Shown here: in pieces, positions 48,710 to 60,707 of the stretch
Numbering within the stretch: the stretch's first letter is position 1
Layout: each line of letters starts with the position of its first letter
Assembly: GCA_039566865.1 (NCBI GenBank)
Contig: CM076954.1
Span: forward strand, 15,276,001-15,340,000
Reading direction: 5' to 3'
Origin: Aurelia coerulea
Taxonomy: Eukaryota > Cnidaria > Scyphozoa > Semaeostomeae > Ulmaridae
Length of the DNA: 64,000 bases
Position numbers and translations under genes: made by a program
Notes under the pieces: model-generated
Seen by the model: only the letters and a program-made list of their open reading frames with translations
The model's database searches: none
What the model was told of the DNA's origin: nothing

Positions 48710-49469
48710 TATAAAAAAATTAGCATTGAATCAAACTATCAAATTTTGAAATGAAATAAAAGGCAGAAGCAAAAGATAGTAAATTCAAGACTCGCCACAA
48801 GAGTCTACACCAGCCAAGTAAAAACAAGGGCTCGAGCGTTGTATGTTGAGCTTTTAGTTCAGGCACTCTTTCTGATTTCACGTTATAGCAAAGCAAGCAC
48901 CCTCCCCCCCCCCAGGGCCCCATCCAAACAGCTACAGTTCTCCAAAGTGCAACCCTTTTCACAGACAGATGCTTCGGAATTTCGTCTCTAAGGAAACAGA
49001 GTTCTTCACTCCAATGGTATAACTGCATGCAGCATACCTCAGAATATACAGAATACGATACGATTGTCTTACTTACACGACAGGTTAAATATCAACTCTA
49101 AACTAAACTAGACTAGTTAGCTAAACAACACACATATTAAAGATTAATTCACCAATACATTAGTTTCGTAAATTTTACAAATATACGCAGGTTTAAATAC
49201 AGGGATATATGGGATATGGGAAGGCAAATGCCAGAAACTACTAAAAAGATGCTCCATGAGTAAGGCCGAAGTTTGTAAAACAAAGGATAAAAGTGTGAAG
49301 GTGTGAAGGTGTGAAAGACAAAGCGATTTGGCAGTCTCCTCAAGAATACATTTCACAACTTCTGTCCTGCCAACCATATTGCTCCTCCTTCTCTTTTTAT
49401 TTTGATTTGACTGAGTGGACTCAGAGGTGGGAAATCTATCCTCCTTGATTCCAATATGCATCCCTGATT
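48710..49469. other. Intergenic, no gene assigned
   Basis: Minus-strand open frames at 48720-49028 and 49144-49461 have no recognisable domain or splice context. A C-tract lies at 48903. Confidence 0.4.
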
Positions 49470-49800
49470 ACTTGAGAAACATCTTTCAGAGTGATCTTGA
49501 AGCTACTGACCGTCAGCTGAGGAGCTCGAAAACAGACGTTAGAACATCAACAGGTCAAAAATATTTTTCCTACGGATGGGCTAAGGTCTGGAGTGACCTA
49601 GATAGTGGTGTCAAAGCGTCCTCCTCATCCCTCTCAACAGATTTCGTAGAAAATATAAAGCCAAACTATGACTCGTCTCGTCTCGTTTTGTTTTTCTCTT
49701 TTTTTGTAAAAAATTACTGTAAATAGAATCTTTTATTATCAGTGTATCTTTTATTATCAAATTTAATTTTAGCTTGGCTCCCTGTAAAACATTATTTAAA
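49470..49800 (+). mobile_element. LINE 3'-end fragment
   Basis: Encodes LRSSKTDVRTSTGQKYFSY, then WAKVWSDL and VKASSSSL, matching the ORF2 end pattern GQKxFxxxGAKxWNxLPxxVKxA. It is followed by a 3' UTR with repeated TCTTTTATTATCA. It is antisense to and just downstream of the GPCR gene. Confidence 0.6.
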
Positions 49801-49992
49801 TATTGAGTGGACTGCCATGGACAAAAAAGTTAAAATGAAATGAATCGTGTTTAAATGCCCCTAGACGCCATCCATATACTCCGAAATCATTCATTGAACC
49901 ACTAATGAATAACTTGTTAGATAATTTATGTTGCTATGCTGAGCATATAATTTAAAGCAAATATACTTCTTGCCTTCGACAGTACATAGTAG

Positions 49993-51558
49993 CTAGATAT
50001 TAGTTTCTCTCGATGATTGAATAATTCTCTTCAACTCTACTTTATCAGAGAAGTCTATAATGAGATCTTGTCCAATATGACGATAGAGATTCAACTTCTT
50101 TCTTGAATCCAAGTCAACAAATAATTCTTTATTTTCATCACCGTCACTTTCCGTTAAATCCATATTCGATTCACTTTTACTTTGGTATAGAATTAGACTG
50201 ACGTATCCTTTTCCGCCAGAATTCCTAACTTGGCTCGGATTTACGAATCCATTGTAATCGCTTGAGTTGCTCATTACAGCGTAGTTTGGAGGCTTACGGT
50301 TTTGACTGTCACTGGTTCTGTCTTCGACAGTATTCCTGGTCCGATTATTAGGGTCAGGATTGTTTGCAGCGTCAGGAATGGGCCCTTGGAACCTAACTGT
50401 TTTGAGACTCGGAGAGCTGTTCTTTTCTTCGGGAACTTCAGCAGACAGCCAGTTATTGTTTGCTTGTGTTGGCTTCTCACCTCTGAATGACATTCTTGAT
50501 ACATTTGTTTTTTCTTGACTATCATTACTCGAAGTGAGACCAAAGGCCTTTTTAAAGCCTCGTTTGAAATGAGTGTCAACGCTGCCATATATGAATGGGT
50601 TCAGGCAACTATTGAACCAAATCAAAATGTGAAAATACTGGATGCAAATTGATACAGTCAACATATCATACTGTATTTTAGAATATCCAAGAACGAAAAA
50701 CATTACATTGCTCGGAAGAAAGCAAAGTGCAAAACCAATTACCAGAATTATAGTGAGCTTTAAGAATTTCTTGTGATTGGTCATTTCCCTCTTTGAACCA
50801 GTGCAACTTTGAGACTGCAACTCCCAAATGATGCGCATATACGTCAGGAATATAAAGCTCAGGGGGACTGCGTAATTGGCAAGAAACAAGGCAATCGTGT
50901 ACCAATGATGTATACCTTTTTCTTCACAAATTCCTTCTTTGGTGATCTTATATGCAATAAAACTTGGCAGCGCTATTATGAAAGACCAAATCCATATTGC
51001 AATAATCTTCAGCCGGACACTCGTTAATGTTGACCTGGGTTTAAGTGGGTGTACTATTGCGAGAAATCTCTCAAACGTTATTACAGTCAACGTGGATATA
51101 CTGGCAGACACAACCATGATTTGCATTGTGGGGAACAGTTTGCATGTAAATAGGCCAAACCTCCATTTGCCTGGAAATATATAGTATAGGAATGTTGTTG
51201 GAATGCAAACGAGACCAACAAGCAAGTCAGAAATACTCAAATTCATAATGTAATAGCCATAATAGTAATGCTTGATGCTGGTTAGATTACGGTTTTTTCT
51301 GACCACATGTATAGTGAGGCTATTACCAAAAACAATCAGAACAAAGATAACCACTGTTAAAAAGTATCGTAAAACGACCGATACTTGAGGCTCGTCTGGT
51401 TGCATCGAATCTCCACTACCATTTCCTGCGTTACTGGTTGATGATGATAAGTTTGCGCAGATCGAATTTAAAGAGCTGTTCGAAGTTACATTTTGACATA
51501 ATGTTCGATTGAAGGCCGTGATGCCAGGAAAGGATGTTCCATTTACAATGAAATTCAT
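49993..51558 (-). CDS. Class A (rhodopsin-like) GPCR, neuropeptide-receptor type
   Basis: Single coding exon, 521 aa. The N-terminus (1-60) has at least five N-glycosylation sites and no signal peptide. Seven membrane segments follow, with family landmarks: N79 in GNS (TM1), D111 in LSISDLL (TM2), C139 and C211 (the TM3-loop 2 disulfide), E163-R164-F165 in place of DRY (TM3), W189 (TM4), P232 (TM5), C279-F280-L281-P282 in place of CWxP (TM6), and N320-P321-F-I-Y324 (TM7). A long Ser/Asn/Asp-rich cytoplasmic tail (about 340-521) has many possible phosphorylation sites. The layout suits a peptide receptor of the NPY/galanin/orexin-like group coupled to G proteins at the plasma membrane. The ligand cannot be read from sequence, and cnidarian genomes hold many such orphans. 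The coding region is intronless, but a 5' UTR intron is likely. Confidence 0.92.
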   Translation of the reverse strand: MNFIVNGTSFPGITAFNRTLCQNVTSNSSLNSICANLSSSTSNAGNGSGDSMQPDEPQVSVVLRYFLTVVIFVLIVFGNSLTIHVVRKNRNLTSIKHYYYGYYIMNLSISDLLVGLVCIPTTFLYYIFPGKWRFGLFTCKLFPTMQIMVVSASISTLTVITFERFLAIVHPLKPRSTLTSVRLKIIAIWIWSFIIALPSFIAYKITKEGICEEKGIHHWYTIALFLANYAVPLSFIFLTYMRIIWELQSQSCTGSKREMTNHKKFLKLTIILVIGFALCFLPSNVMFFVLGYSKIQYDMLTVSICIQYFHILIWFNSCLNPFIYGSVDTHFKRGFKKAFGLTSSNDSQEKTNVSRMSFRGEKPTQANNNWLSAEVPEEKNSSPSLKTVRFQGPIPDAANNPDPNNRTRNTVEDRTSDSQNRKPPNYAVMSNSSDYNGFVNPSQVRNSGGKGYVSLILYQSKSESNMDLTESDGDENKELFVDLDSRKKLNLYRHIGQDLIIDFSDKVELKRIIQSSRETNI

Positions 51559-51593
51559 CTTGAGCTGAGATTCAAAGATGCCTGGAATGATCT
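51559..51593 (-). other. GPCR 5' UTR segment with splice acceptor
   Basis: The minus strand reads CATTTCATTCTAG at 51604-51592, giving a 33-bp UTR piece before the ATG. It indicates an upstream non-coding exon. Confidence 0.55.
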
Positions 51594-51667
51594 AGAATGA
51601 AATGATTTAGAGCTGAATTAACCAAGGTTTAAAATATTTGTAAATTAAAAAAAGATACACTGAACTA

Positions 51668-51760
51668 CCGGGTGAGTCAGAAAGTAGTTAACACGTTTTT
51701 CGGGCTGTGGACTATACCCATGCGGCTGATATCTAAAACTAAAATGTTAAAGGCATTGAG
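51668..51760 (+). mobile_element. Single end of a CCGGGTGAGTCAG element
   Basis: CCGGGTGAGTCAGAAAGTAG preceded by TA, related to 47975-48707. A matching right end was not found. Confidence 0.4.
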
Positions 51761-52224
51761 ACATGGTAGATAGACCGCGTATTCCCAAATTGCAAAAATT
51801 GCTGAGTCATGATGCTAGCTTACGCCACTCTGATAGGCTGTTATTCAAACTGCACACCTGATATTGTAACCTCGCAAGGGGTAAGCGTAGCCGACGTAGC
51901 CTCGTCACTGTGAAGTTGATGTCTGATCACATGAAAACAGACTGATCACATGTAAGCAGACAAACCCCCAGCGGAGAATCGCTACTTTAAATGACTCAAT
52001 GCCTTTAATCTTTCATTCAAAGGCTAGCTGACATATGGAAGTTTTAGTCGGTAAAATCTCCCATCATTTAGACCCAGAAATTATGAAAATGCTGGTAGGG
52101 AGGTTTGTATGGGGCCGAGAAAATCACATTTTATGCTGGTCCATGATTTACTTGCCATTGAAATTTGAATTCAATACAATTCTCAGCTTCAGAAATTGAA
52201 TTGACCTAGGGGTAGTCATAGCCT

Positions 52225-52496
52225 TAGCCTACGCGTAGACCCATTATCCCAAAGGAGGAAAGGGTCTACGAAACAAAGAGCAAAGGCTTGCTACTGAGGT
52301 TTCTAGATTTCTGGAAACTTAATTTATGCAGCCTTTGTTTCAACCATAGAAATATTTCTTTTCTATGGTTTCAACGCGTTTCACACATCATTTGAAAAGG
52401 GGATTAGAATGATTAATGGGACGGCCGTAGCAAGCCTTTGCTCTTTGTTTCGTAGACCCTTTCCTCCTTTGGGATAATGGGTCTACTCGTAGGCTA
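52225..52496. mobile_element. Mutator-like MITE, TAGCCTACG ends, perfect 9-bp duplication
   Basis: 272-bp element with about 70-bp terminal repeats (TAGCCTACGCGTAGACCC, then CCAAAGGAGGAAAGGGTC). Both flanks are TCATAGCCT (52216-52224, 52497-52505). A second small hairpin (AACCATAGAAATATTTC and complement) sits at its centre. Its ends resemble TAGCCTGCG of 35299-35383. Confidence 0.9.
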
Positions 52497-53263
52497 TCAT
52501 AGCCTTTGCTCCTCGGGGTATCGCTCCAGTAGTATTGTATAGTTGTATAGTAATTTTGTAAAGTAGTGTAGCTTGTAAATTTACATTGTAATCTTTCAGC
52601 AGATTTTTAAGAAAAAAGTATTTCCTGTTAACGTAGATCAGTTACCCGTTATGGTTCGACTCATGTCATGGTCTATTGTATTTTCATTGCTATCTTTCTC
52701 AAAGGTTAAGGTGTGCTTAGATCCCCTTTTAAGTTAAAAGCTTTTTCCTTAGAGCAGCATTAAATAAAGTAATTGAAATCCAGGCACTATACGACAAGAG
52801 TCTTTGAAACTATTTTACTCAATTGGGACATCCGGTAGAATAGCCTAAAAGACAACATTGATCATGAAGAAAAGATTTTGGATAGATTATCTGGGATGGA
52901 AAAGTCTGAGATAGACTAATGCATAGAGCAGGGCGACCTAGCAAAGAACTGTCTATGAAATATTCAAATGATTTTGAAATACAGGAAAGTACTAGGTGAC
53001 CCAAAGAGACATTTTGAAAAGTTGCAAAAATTTCTTTCTGCCACCGGTCTCTAAAATTTCTCCTCATGCATATTCCTAAGGACCAAATCAGTTTAAGGGA
53101 TATTGAAAATCTAGTGATAACTATCAATTCAAAGGACTTGTCTTTTTATCTCAACTTACCTTATCTAAACTTTAGTTATAACTTCTTACCTTACCTTTAC
53201 TTAACTAACCATCCCAACATAACCAAGCATAACCTATCCTAACCTAGCTTAGCCTAACTTAAA

Positions 53264-53620
53264 CTCACCTCACCTCACCTCACCTCACCTCACCTCACCT
53301 CACCTCACCTCACCTCACCTCACCTCACCTCACCTCACCTCACCTCACCTCACCTCACCTCACCTCACCTCACCTCACCTCACCTCACCTCACCTCACCT
53401 CACCTCACCTCACCTCACCTCACCTCACCTCACCTCACCTCACCTCACCTCACCTCACCTCACCTCACCTCACCTCACCTCACCTCACCTCACCTCACCT
53501 CACCTCACCTCACCTCACCTCACCTCACCTCACCTCACCTCACCTCACCTCACCTCGCCTCGCCTCGCCTCGCCTCGCCTCGCCTCGCCTCGCCTCGCCT
53601 CGCCTCGCCTCACCTCACCT
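53264..53620. repeat. (CACCT)n array with an internal (CGCCT)n block
   Basis: About 71 pentamers. Units 53556-53610 are CGCCT (11 units), the rest CACCT. The 110 bp to the left (53150-53263) is a degenerate series of AACCT, TTACCT and TAGCCTAACTT, apparently the decayed edge of the same array. Confidence 0.95.
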
Positions 53621-53639
53621 TCCCTCATCTAACCCAGAA

Positions 53640-54540
53640 TCCTATGTTTTGCAGATTACTCTTTGCTCAGCATAGGATTTCTCATGCCATTGATTGTATT
53701 TCTCCCAGAAGATAGATCTTACGACCACCTATTTAATGTATTTGGTCCTTGACGTAAATGGAGGAAAATAAAATTTAATCATCGGTGATCAAAATTATGT
53801 GTAAATATTTCCACTCAACGGGTATAGGGAAGCCCTCTCTGTTTATATGATATGCTATTACAAGCCCACGAACATAAACAAAGCAGAAGTTGCGCAGAAT
53901 GCAACGCAGTCATGGTATAACTCTCTTTCTATTCCACCGAGTGTCCCAAAAAAGTACTCTGTCGGTTGAAAAAACACCAAAATTTGATTATGACACCTAT
54001 CTATCGTAATTTTTGGGTATGATCCAAGTATATCCCAAGATGCCAGAAGGTTTGCTTTCGTTACTTAAAGGGTATAGTAAAGGGTATAGGTAAAGGATAT
54101 AGATACATGCTCAAAAACCTGATTCTGAGCAACATTTTTTAATCAAAGTCGTAAATATTGCCTAAGAGATATGATTTTGAGATTTTTCGTTTTCCTCTAA
54201 GTCTACAATGATAGTTTTGCGTTATGACATCATCAATTCTTTTTGCAGTGTGCTTCAAACGAAGCAGAAGCAGCCCTGAAAATTTGTGGCTCAGCTCTGT
54301 ATACATCTGCGAGTTGACTAATATGCAGTAGAAATTTATTTGCATGCAATCACCCTTAGTTCTGGTGTGTCACTCGACAAAACGGATAGTAATATCAAAC
54401 AACCGCTCTTGTTTTAGAGACAGACATAACCTCGATATGACATTGCTTACTCAAATTCCAAATTGTGTACTTAAATTTCTTGTCAAAGTGTACAGTGATT
54501 TAGCACTGGCACATCTCACGGTTTTGGCCCGTTATTTGAC
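53640..54540. other. Intergenic, no gene
   Basis: AT-rich sequence. A lone MITE-like end GAGTGTCCCAAAAAAGTAC lies at 53939. Nothing else recognised. Confidence 0.4.
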
Positions 54541-54650
54541 CCCAGGGGGGGTACTCATTTACTTTCAATGCATGAGTCCATGCATGAGTCCATACATGAG
54601 TCCATTTGGGGTCCGAAATTTTACGTCAAATCAATATTTGCCCCCCTGGG
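54541..54650. mobile_element. Small hAT-like element with CCCAGGGGGG ends
   Basis: CCCAGGGGGGGTACTC at the left and CCCCCCTGGG at the right, flanked by ATTTGAC and ATTTTGAC (an 8-bp duplication with one base lost). The centre has three CATGAGTCCAT direct repeats. Confidence 0.55.
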
Positions 54651-55249
54651 ATTTTGACCTTCCAATGGTCAGATATTTGAAAAGCAAGTCACTTCATTGT
54701 TTAAATTGAAAACAATGACATCTTATTATTTTAGTAATTTAATTTTAGCAGTGTGCCTAAAACATCATCCACAGTTAAAGACAGCGCATGTATGGTCCCT
54801 TGAGATGCTGGAGGGATTCTACACTCTGTCGACTGAATTTGTTGACATCTTCAGATAAGCTGGAAGAGATTTATGATACTTTTTCAAATATTTCTTTCGG
54901 TTTTAAGAACTCATACTTCATGCATCGCAGGGTAAGATAGGGAAAATTGGGTCATTTACAAATTCATTTTAGTAAAAGGAAGACTTTTACTTCGGTTAAT
55001 TTCGACCCTGGAGATCACTAAATTCTCAACTTGCTTATCTTATATTGCATCTCATTACGATTTGTAAATCACGGCGTCTAATTGATCCCCTTGCCAACCA
55101 ATAAAATTCATTGTCTCCTATCTTCTGCAGATCTCAGAAAAATCTGCTTCGCGAATCATTAGTTATCCCTTATTGTCAGTAATTTGAGGATAGGCAGTTC
55201 TTTCGTAATAGTTTATTTTCAACACGTCTAACATCCGCGTTTATAGGTA
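54651..55249. other. Intergenic, nothing recognised
   Basis: No gene or repeat supported. Confidence 0.4.
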
Positions 55250-55400
55250 AGGATCGAGCCCCTGGCTTGTAGGCCCATCTCCCGACAGGCTAGGTCGAGG
55301 CCCAGCTCCCTCCATGGCTCACCAGTGACTATTGGGGCCCAGCTTCCCCGACACCACACTCGAGGCCAAAATTCCTCGAGTTTCTATTCTATTAGGTTAC
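55250..55400. repeat. GC-rich degenerate GAGGCCCAGCTCCC repeats
   Basis: Units around AGGCCCATCTCCCGACA, AGGCCCAGCTCCCTCC, GGCCCAGCTTCCCCGAC and AGGCCAAAATTCC are spaced about 40 bp apart. The base composition differs from the surroundings. Confidence 0.5.
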
Positions 55401-55452
55401 TGGCACCTCACCGTCGCGAGGCGTTTCCATTCCCCACACATTTGCACATCAT

Positions 55453-55510
55453 GAGATTTATAATGGAAGTAGAACTGAGATTTATAATGGAAGTAGAACG
55501 GAGATTTAGA
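55453..55510. repeat. 27-bp direct repeat
   Basis: GAGATTTATAATGGAAGTAG occurs twice and partly a third time. Confidence 0.8.
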
Positions 55511-55519
55511 ATGTATTAG

Positions 55520-57910
55520 CTGAAAATTATGTGATGATCTGACTGGTGAAAGATAAGATTCCTTTTTGGACCTGTCTACCTTGATTTCCTGGAAGGGGAG
55601 AAATTAAATGGGTATTACTGTTAATGTGCTTAGTTGAAGATAATCAGCAACTAATTTTCGATGCACAAAGGCAATTTCATACATTGAAGCAACTCTAGTT
55701 TTAGAACCAAATAAATCTTTGCCTCAATTCTAGAAGCTGAAAATCAAGTGACCAGTTCCTTGATTACTTTTGCACCACTCCGCCTTACCATACTTACAGG
55801 GTGTCCTAGCGAAAAACGTTGTTCGACGTTTGATTGACGTCTTCAAGCATAACGATATAATGAACGGACTCTATGGTAAGGTAATACTTTTGAAAGATCT
55901 TGAACCAGTCTTAGACACCAGAATGTTGCCAATCCGCTGAACATTCACGAAGTTACAAGCTTTTTAAGTTCATGCTTGTGCTAAGGCTGAAACCAGAGGC
56001 TATTAATAGCGGTTACAGTGAACGTAGCAAATAAAGCACGAGGCCTCGTGTGGGCCTCTATCATTTGCTTTGCTTCTCGTCCATTTTAGACCAAACCAAA
56101 TAGGATTTGCAATGTTCTGATATCCAAAATCAATCTAAGATGTTAGTAACAGAGTTATCTTATCTTGGAGCATGTTCATTTTCGAATAGCCTCCTTATTC
56201 CTCATTATATCATATTATTATCATCATCATTATCATTATCATTATCATTGCGCTCAGTATTACACTGGTAGTTTTGTCCTTTCGATCTGGTTACAACTAG
56301 GCTAGTAACCTTAGGTCTAAGAGTTTTCTTCACTGATCGTTATCCTTCTTAAAAATTCAAGAGAAAGTCTACAATTCCAATGTTCTTCGTAATATTCTTG
56401 CAGTTCCAAGCAGCGTACTTTTTTGCAATGCCTCTGTTCTGATGTTAACACCAATTTTCTTTATCCATGTTTCTAACTTTTTTGATATCATGCCTAGTGC
56501 ACCAAAAACGATCAGGATGACTTATTATTATTATTATTATTAAGTTCACTGTTAACTTGGTGCTCGATTTCTAATATTATTGGAGCGAACTATATCTGGA
56601 GGCACAGGGTGAAAAAATTGAGTCACTGATTTCTTTCCATTTCACCTTTCGTTTTGGTCTGCTTTTGATAAACCTGGCTTTTAAGCCCAAATCAAGTATC
56701 ATTCTGTTCATCTTTGATACTCAGTGATAAAGTTAAGTAGCTATTGGATAATGTTGCGTTCTATGAACTATCGATATAAGAGTTCGCTAAACTGTAAAGT
56801 TCGATTAATGTGGCGAAACAGATAAAGTAAATAAAAATTATAATCAAGGTTTAGGAAAAGTTTATAATATGTCCTTCCGAATTCATTCATGGTATTATTC
56901 AGACCACGAGATTCTCTCGTGTCGAGCCTAGTCATCCAGACATTTTCATAAAACTCCAGAGTGCCATGATCACCTTCTACATTCTGCAAGATATGTACAT
57001 TAAGGTCTCTGTCAAAAATCACAGTCTGGGCTTTCGAAAAAGTGTCTTCCCTTTTTATCGCTTCTATGCTTGTTAAATCTTTGACTCAAGGTTGTTGATG
57101 TGTAGCCTACGTATAACTGTCTGTGTTTTCTGCACTCGGCGGCAACCTTGAGTCAATCAAAGGTTATGGTGTCTAAAATTAATTTAAGATGTCAGGGGAT
57201 CTTACCATGGAGCTCCTTCATTACATTTTTACTTTTTGATATTTAATCAAAAGTCAAAAATGTTTTGTGCTTGGATAGTAGCTAGCAATGAACCAAATAT
57301 CTCTCCCACCCCTTCAATGACTCTGGTTTTGTTGACCATTCTCCCAATAGCATAATTGATTAGAGACTTCATGATTAGTTTGAAAGGGGCATGTAAGATG
57401 TTTCGTTTCAAGGCTGGTAAATCTTAGTTTTGGAGTCCATTTAAAAGGTTCTCCTATGCAGTTAGAATGATTCCGCAATCTTACAGCTGGACAACAGGTC
57501 TCTCACTCTCCGCTTTTTACGTCCTTCATTAGCCTCTGTATAGAGAAGAAATTTGTAGCTTTTACCATCATTTCTTGTGATCATCTCTGGACCATACATC
57601 AAATTAATACATTAAATTAGAAAGAAGGAGCTTTTTTTATATTCAAAATAAAAATTTACAATTCAATGATACCTCCTACTATACTCTCTAATTACAACTA
57701 TACGACACTACAGAGACGATACCAAGAGGAGCGAAGTGGCACGACTACCCGGACTACCCCAAGGCCATAACATGAAACGAAAAACAAGGACAATACCAGA
57801 ACGGTGTGTAAAGGGGTCAAAGAACAGAACGAACAGCATACAAACATTGGTGTCGATTTGCAAAATTTGATGAATTCTTGCAACTGCAATCACACCTCTT
57901 TCATTTTTCA
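55520..57910. other. Intergenic, no gene supported
   Basis: Contains a lone MITE end ACAGGGTGTCCTAGCG (55797), a (CAT/TTA) microsatellite (56212-56250) and a (TTA)n tract (56523-56542). Open frames such as 56768-57022 minus show no recognisable domain. Confidence 0.4.
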
Positions 57911-57914
57911 TTTT

Positions 57915-58330
57915 TCATTATTTTTACACGGTAGCCCCATCAATCTAGAGGACTGCTTTACAAGGGGCCGTGTCAAACTTAACAATATTATAAATAACTA
58001 AACAGAAATTGACTAAAACTTACTTCTATGTTTACAATATGAGAATGACAAATAAATAGAGTTAGGTTGAGAGAGGAAAATCACTCTTCAGCCTACTTTT
58101 AAAAATGCTAAGGGAGGGTGCTTGTTTGACGCCCAAAGGCAATTCACTCCAAGTCTTTACATCCCGGAAAGATATAGCTTTCTGGCCATTGCAAGTTTGA
58201 TCCTTGGGACAAAACAAGGATATCGGCAGTGGCATTGCGCAAATTCATACTGATTTCAGGCGCACAATTTTTCTTGTAAAGTTTTAAAAGATAGCCTGGT
58301 GCAAGAACTGACAAGGCAATGCTTTGTATG
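57915..58330 (-). mobile_element. LINE 3'-end fragment, relative of 24950-25560
   Basis: Minus strand about 58177-58080 encodes ISFRDVKTWSELPLGVKQ, then APSLSIFKSRLK, the same ORF2 C-terminal pattern as the 25-kb fragment. Both share a 3' UTR with GGTAGCC and TGCTTTACA followed by GGGGCCGT (plus strand). Confidence 0.7.
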
Positions 58331-58639
58331 TCATAGTAGCTGTCTCGCTTTTTATCATATCCGTAACATGTGGCAAATTTAGTTCATTGATCAAATTTGA
58401 GACGGATACTTCATAGCTGCTACTGGTGAAAATTCTTGCAGCGCTCGATTTTGCAGTTTTTGTATGGTTTGCAATCTGGTTTCACTGCAGCCTCCCCAAA
58501 CAGAACAGAAGTCACGGAACCCTTCTCTCTCAACAACAAACTGTAGCTAATCAGAGTAATTCTATTCTAGAAATAATTCGAAAAGCCATTTTACAGTTTC
58601 GACAAAAAATTTCATAAAATTTTATCCCTCAAACACATG

Positions 58640-59480
58640 ATAAGTAGAATACATTTGTACTTACTTGTTGCGTTTCTGTTTAAAGGTAAAATACACCAAT
58701 TTGAGTTTTTACAGCGTTAAATCTCTCCAATCTTCTCATTCAATTTTAAACTGTCGTCTTCAGTTCAATTATTCCAGAATTTAAATCTTGGAAGGCATTG
58801 TAAACTCTATGGTATTCGCAACACTGTCTTCTCTTCTTTGATATCTGCGTAGAAATAAACACTTCCTTTTCAATGAAAACCACAATAAACAGAATCCTAA
58901 TTCTACCTCCTTTAGTCATGAGCATATATAACTGAAGTGGCGTTTTCTTTTTATTTGCACGATGGAATTCCTCTTGTCTTTAGTTACAGACAGACCTTGT
59001 TTCTAGTCTGGTGGTGTTAGATATGGGGTTACATGCCCACGGTAGAGGGCATCTAGGCGTGTAGCACATTTCCTCTTTTCGTGGTTGTGTCATACTTGTC
59101 AGTTTTGAAACAAAGACGTGGGCAGGGCAGTGAAAATTGTCTAGATGGATGACAAGTGTAAAATGCGTTCATGACCTTTTACTCCAAATTTGTATGAAGA
59201 AAATCGTCTAGTTTAAACAACATAAAATATATGAATTCCAGAAGGATAAATCACTTCTTCATAATTGTGACCAGCAAAAACATAAATAAATGTCGTTCTT
59301 CTTTGATAGTGTGATGTCATAAGCGAGTATGAAGTTGAAATGGCTGCTTTCTTTTCAAGTGTTACTCAGAAGCACGTAGCATTTTTCGAATATTACTGAA
59401 TTTCATATTTCAAATATTTCATATTTATATTTCAAATTCAAAGACTGCAAATCAAGTTGTTCAGAACAAGAGCTTCTATG
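58640..59480. other. Intergenic, nothing recognised
   Basis: No gene, RNA or repeat supported. Confidence 0.4.
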
Positions 59481-59489
59481 TATGTCATG

Positions 59490-59640
59490 TGATATTTGGA
59501 AAATGTGATATTCAGAAAATGCGATATTTGAAAAATGCAAAATTTGGACAATGCAATATTTTGGAAGATGCAATGTTTGGAAGATACAATATTAGGGAAA
59601 TGCCATATTTAGGTAACGCAACTATTAGGAAACTGCGACG
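59490..59640. repeat. Degenerate 18-20 bp tandem repeat
   Basis: Successive variants of GATATTTGGAAAATGCAATA, about eight units with substitutions and small length changes. Confidence 0.75.
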
Positions 59641-60019
59641 GTGAAATCCTCACATGAAATCCTCACATTCGAAACATTTTAATTCCACTTTGTCATTCCA
59701 GAAATTACCCTCGATATCCTGTCACTCTAAAAGTTTGATGAACAGTTCTATTTGTAATTTTTTGAAGGAGAGTTAAATGATTATACTTTTCTACTAAGCA
59801 GGGCCGCAAATGAGGGCGTTGTGGGGTTCGGCGCTCCCTGTTGTGTGTGTGGGGGGGTGTGACACCCCCAAAAATTTCATAACTCGGTCCCAGTCGCTAT
59901 TTCATAGTGATAAAGTCGGTCCCGATCCGGCTCTGAATTTGAACCTGAATATTTCAGGAGGTCGATACTCGAAATGCCAAATTTCTGTGCTAGCTGTCTT
60001 TTGTTTTCATTATAGAAAC

Positions 60020-60270
60020 TACAGGGTGTCCCAAAAAACATGTGCGCTGTTTGAGTGGCTTCTGCAGAGCAGCCATAAATTCAATTTTTCCATTTTTAAG
60101 ATTCTTGACAGAAGAGACTTCAAATTAAAGGTTGATACCAAGTTTGAGTAAATCTGATCACTAGTTGCTGACTTACGGAGCAAGGAGAACTGAAACGCCA
60201 AAAATTGTTATGATATCTGGTGTAGATTTTTTACGTAGAAATATATGAATAGTTTTGGCGTGTCAGTTCT
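60020..60270. mobile_element. MITE end and adjoining hairpin
   Basis: ACAGGGTGTCCCAAAAAACA at 60022 is a typical left end. AGGAGAACTGAAACGCCAAA (60183) pairs with TTTGGCGTGTCAGTTCTCCT (60256). Probably two degraded elements. Confidence 0.45.
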
Positions 60271-60544
60271 CCTTTAACGTTTCTACCAGTTCAACCACTG
60301 CAGTGTGAAGCCATGGTTTCCGCTTAGACGAAAATTGATATGCAGAAAGTCTGAAATTCCAGTATGCCTACACAGGACCCTGGATGACAAACGGCACTTC
60401 AAGTTGCTTGACTCTGTTCGACGGTGACGCTAGACTAACTACCTCAGTCCCAAGGAGCGTAACTACGACATGTAATCAATGTATGGTGACGCTACTTGCC
60501 ATCAATTAAATCCAACTTCAATGACTTAGCGCACTTGTTGGGGA

Positions 60545-60707
60545 GACGAGATACGGTTTGTCCGAGGAAACATATGTGTTCCCCCGTGCAGTAGGTTAAA
60601 GCTCATGCGCAGTACTATTTTGGGTTGGAGCTCTGCCGGGCGCAGGAGCATTAACCTACTGCACGGGGGGACACATACGCTTCCTTGGACAAACCGTATC
60701 TCGTTTC
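60545..60707. mobile_element. 163-bp foldback, ACGAGATACGG ends
   Basis: The left arm ACGAGATACGGTTTGTCC to GTAGGTTAA and its inverted right arm, about 54 bp each. The centre includes CATGCGCAGTACTATTTTG. Confidence 0.75.

Noticed and set aside
50274..50588. 104-codon minus-strand frame and other frames under the GPCR
   Set aside because: Out-of-frame shadows of the GPCR coding sequence.
53150..53620. Internal telomere tract
   Set aside because: The unit CACCT differs from the TTAGGG expected in cnidarians, and only the degenerate edge resembles AACCT.
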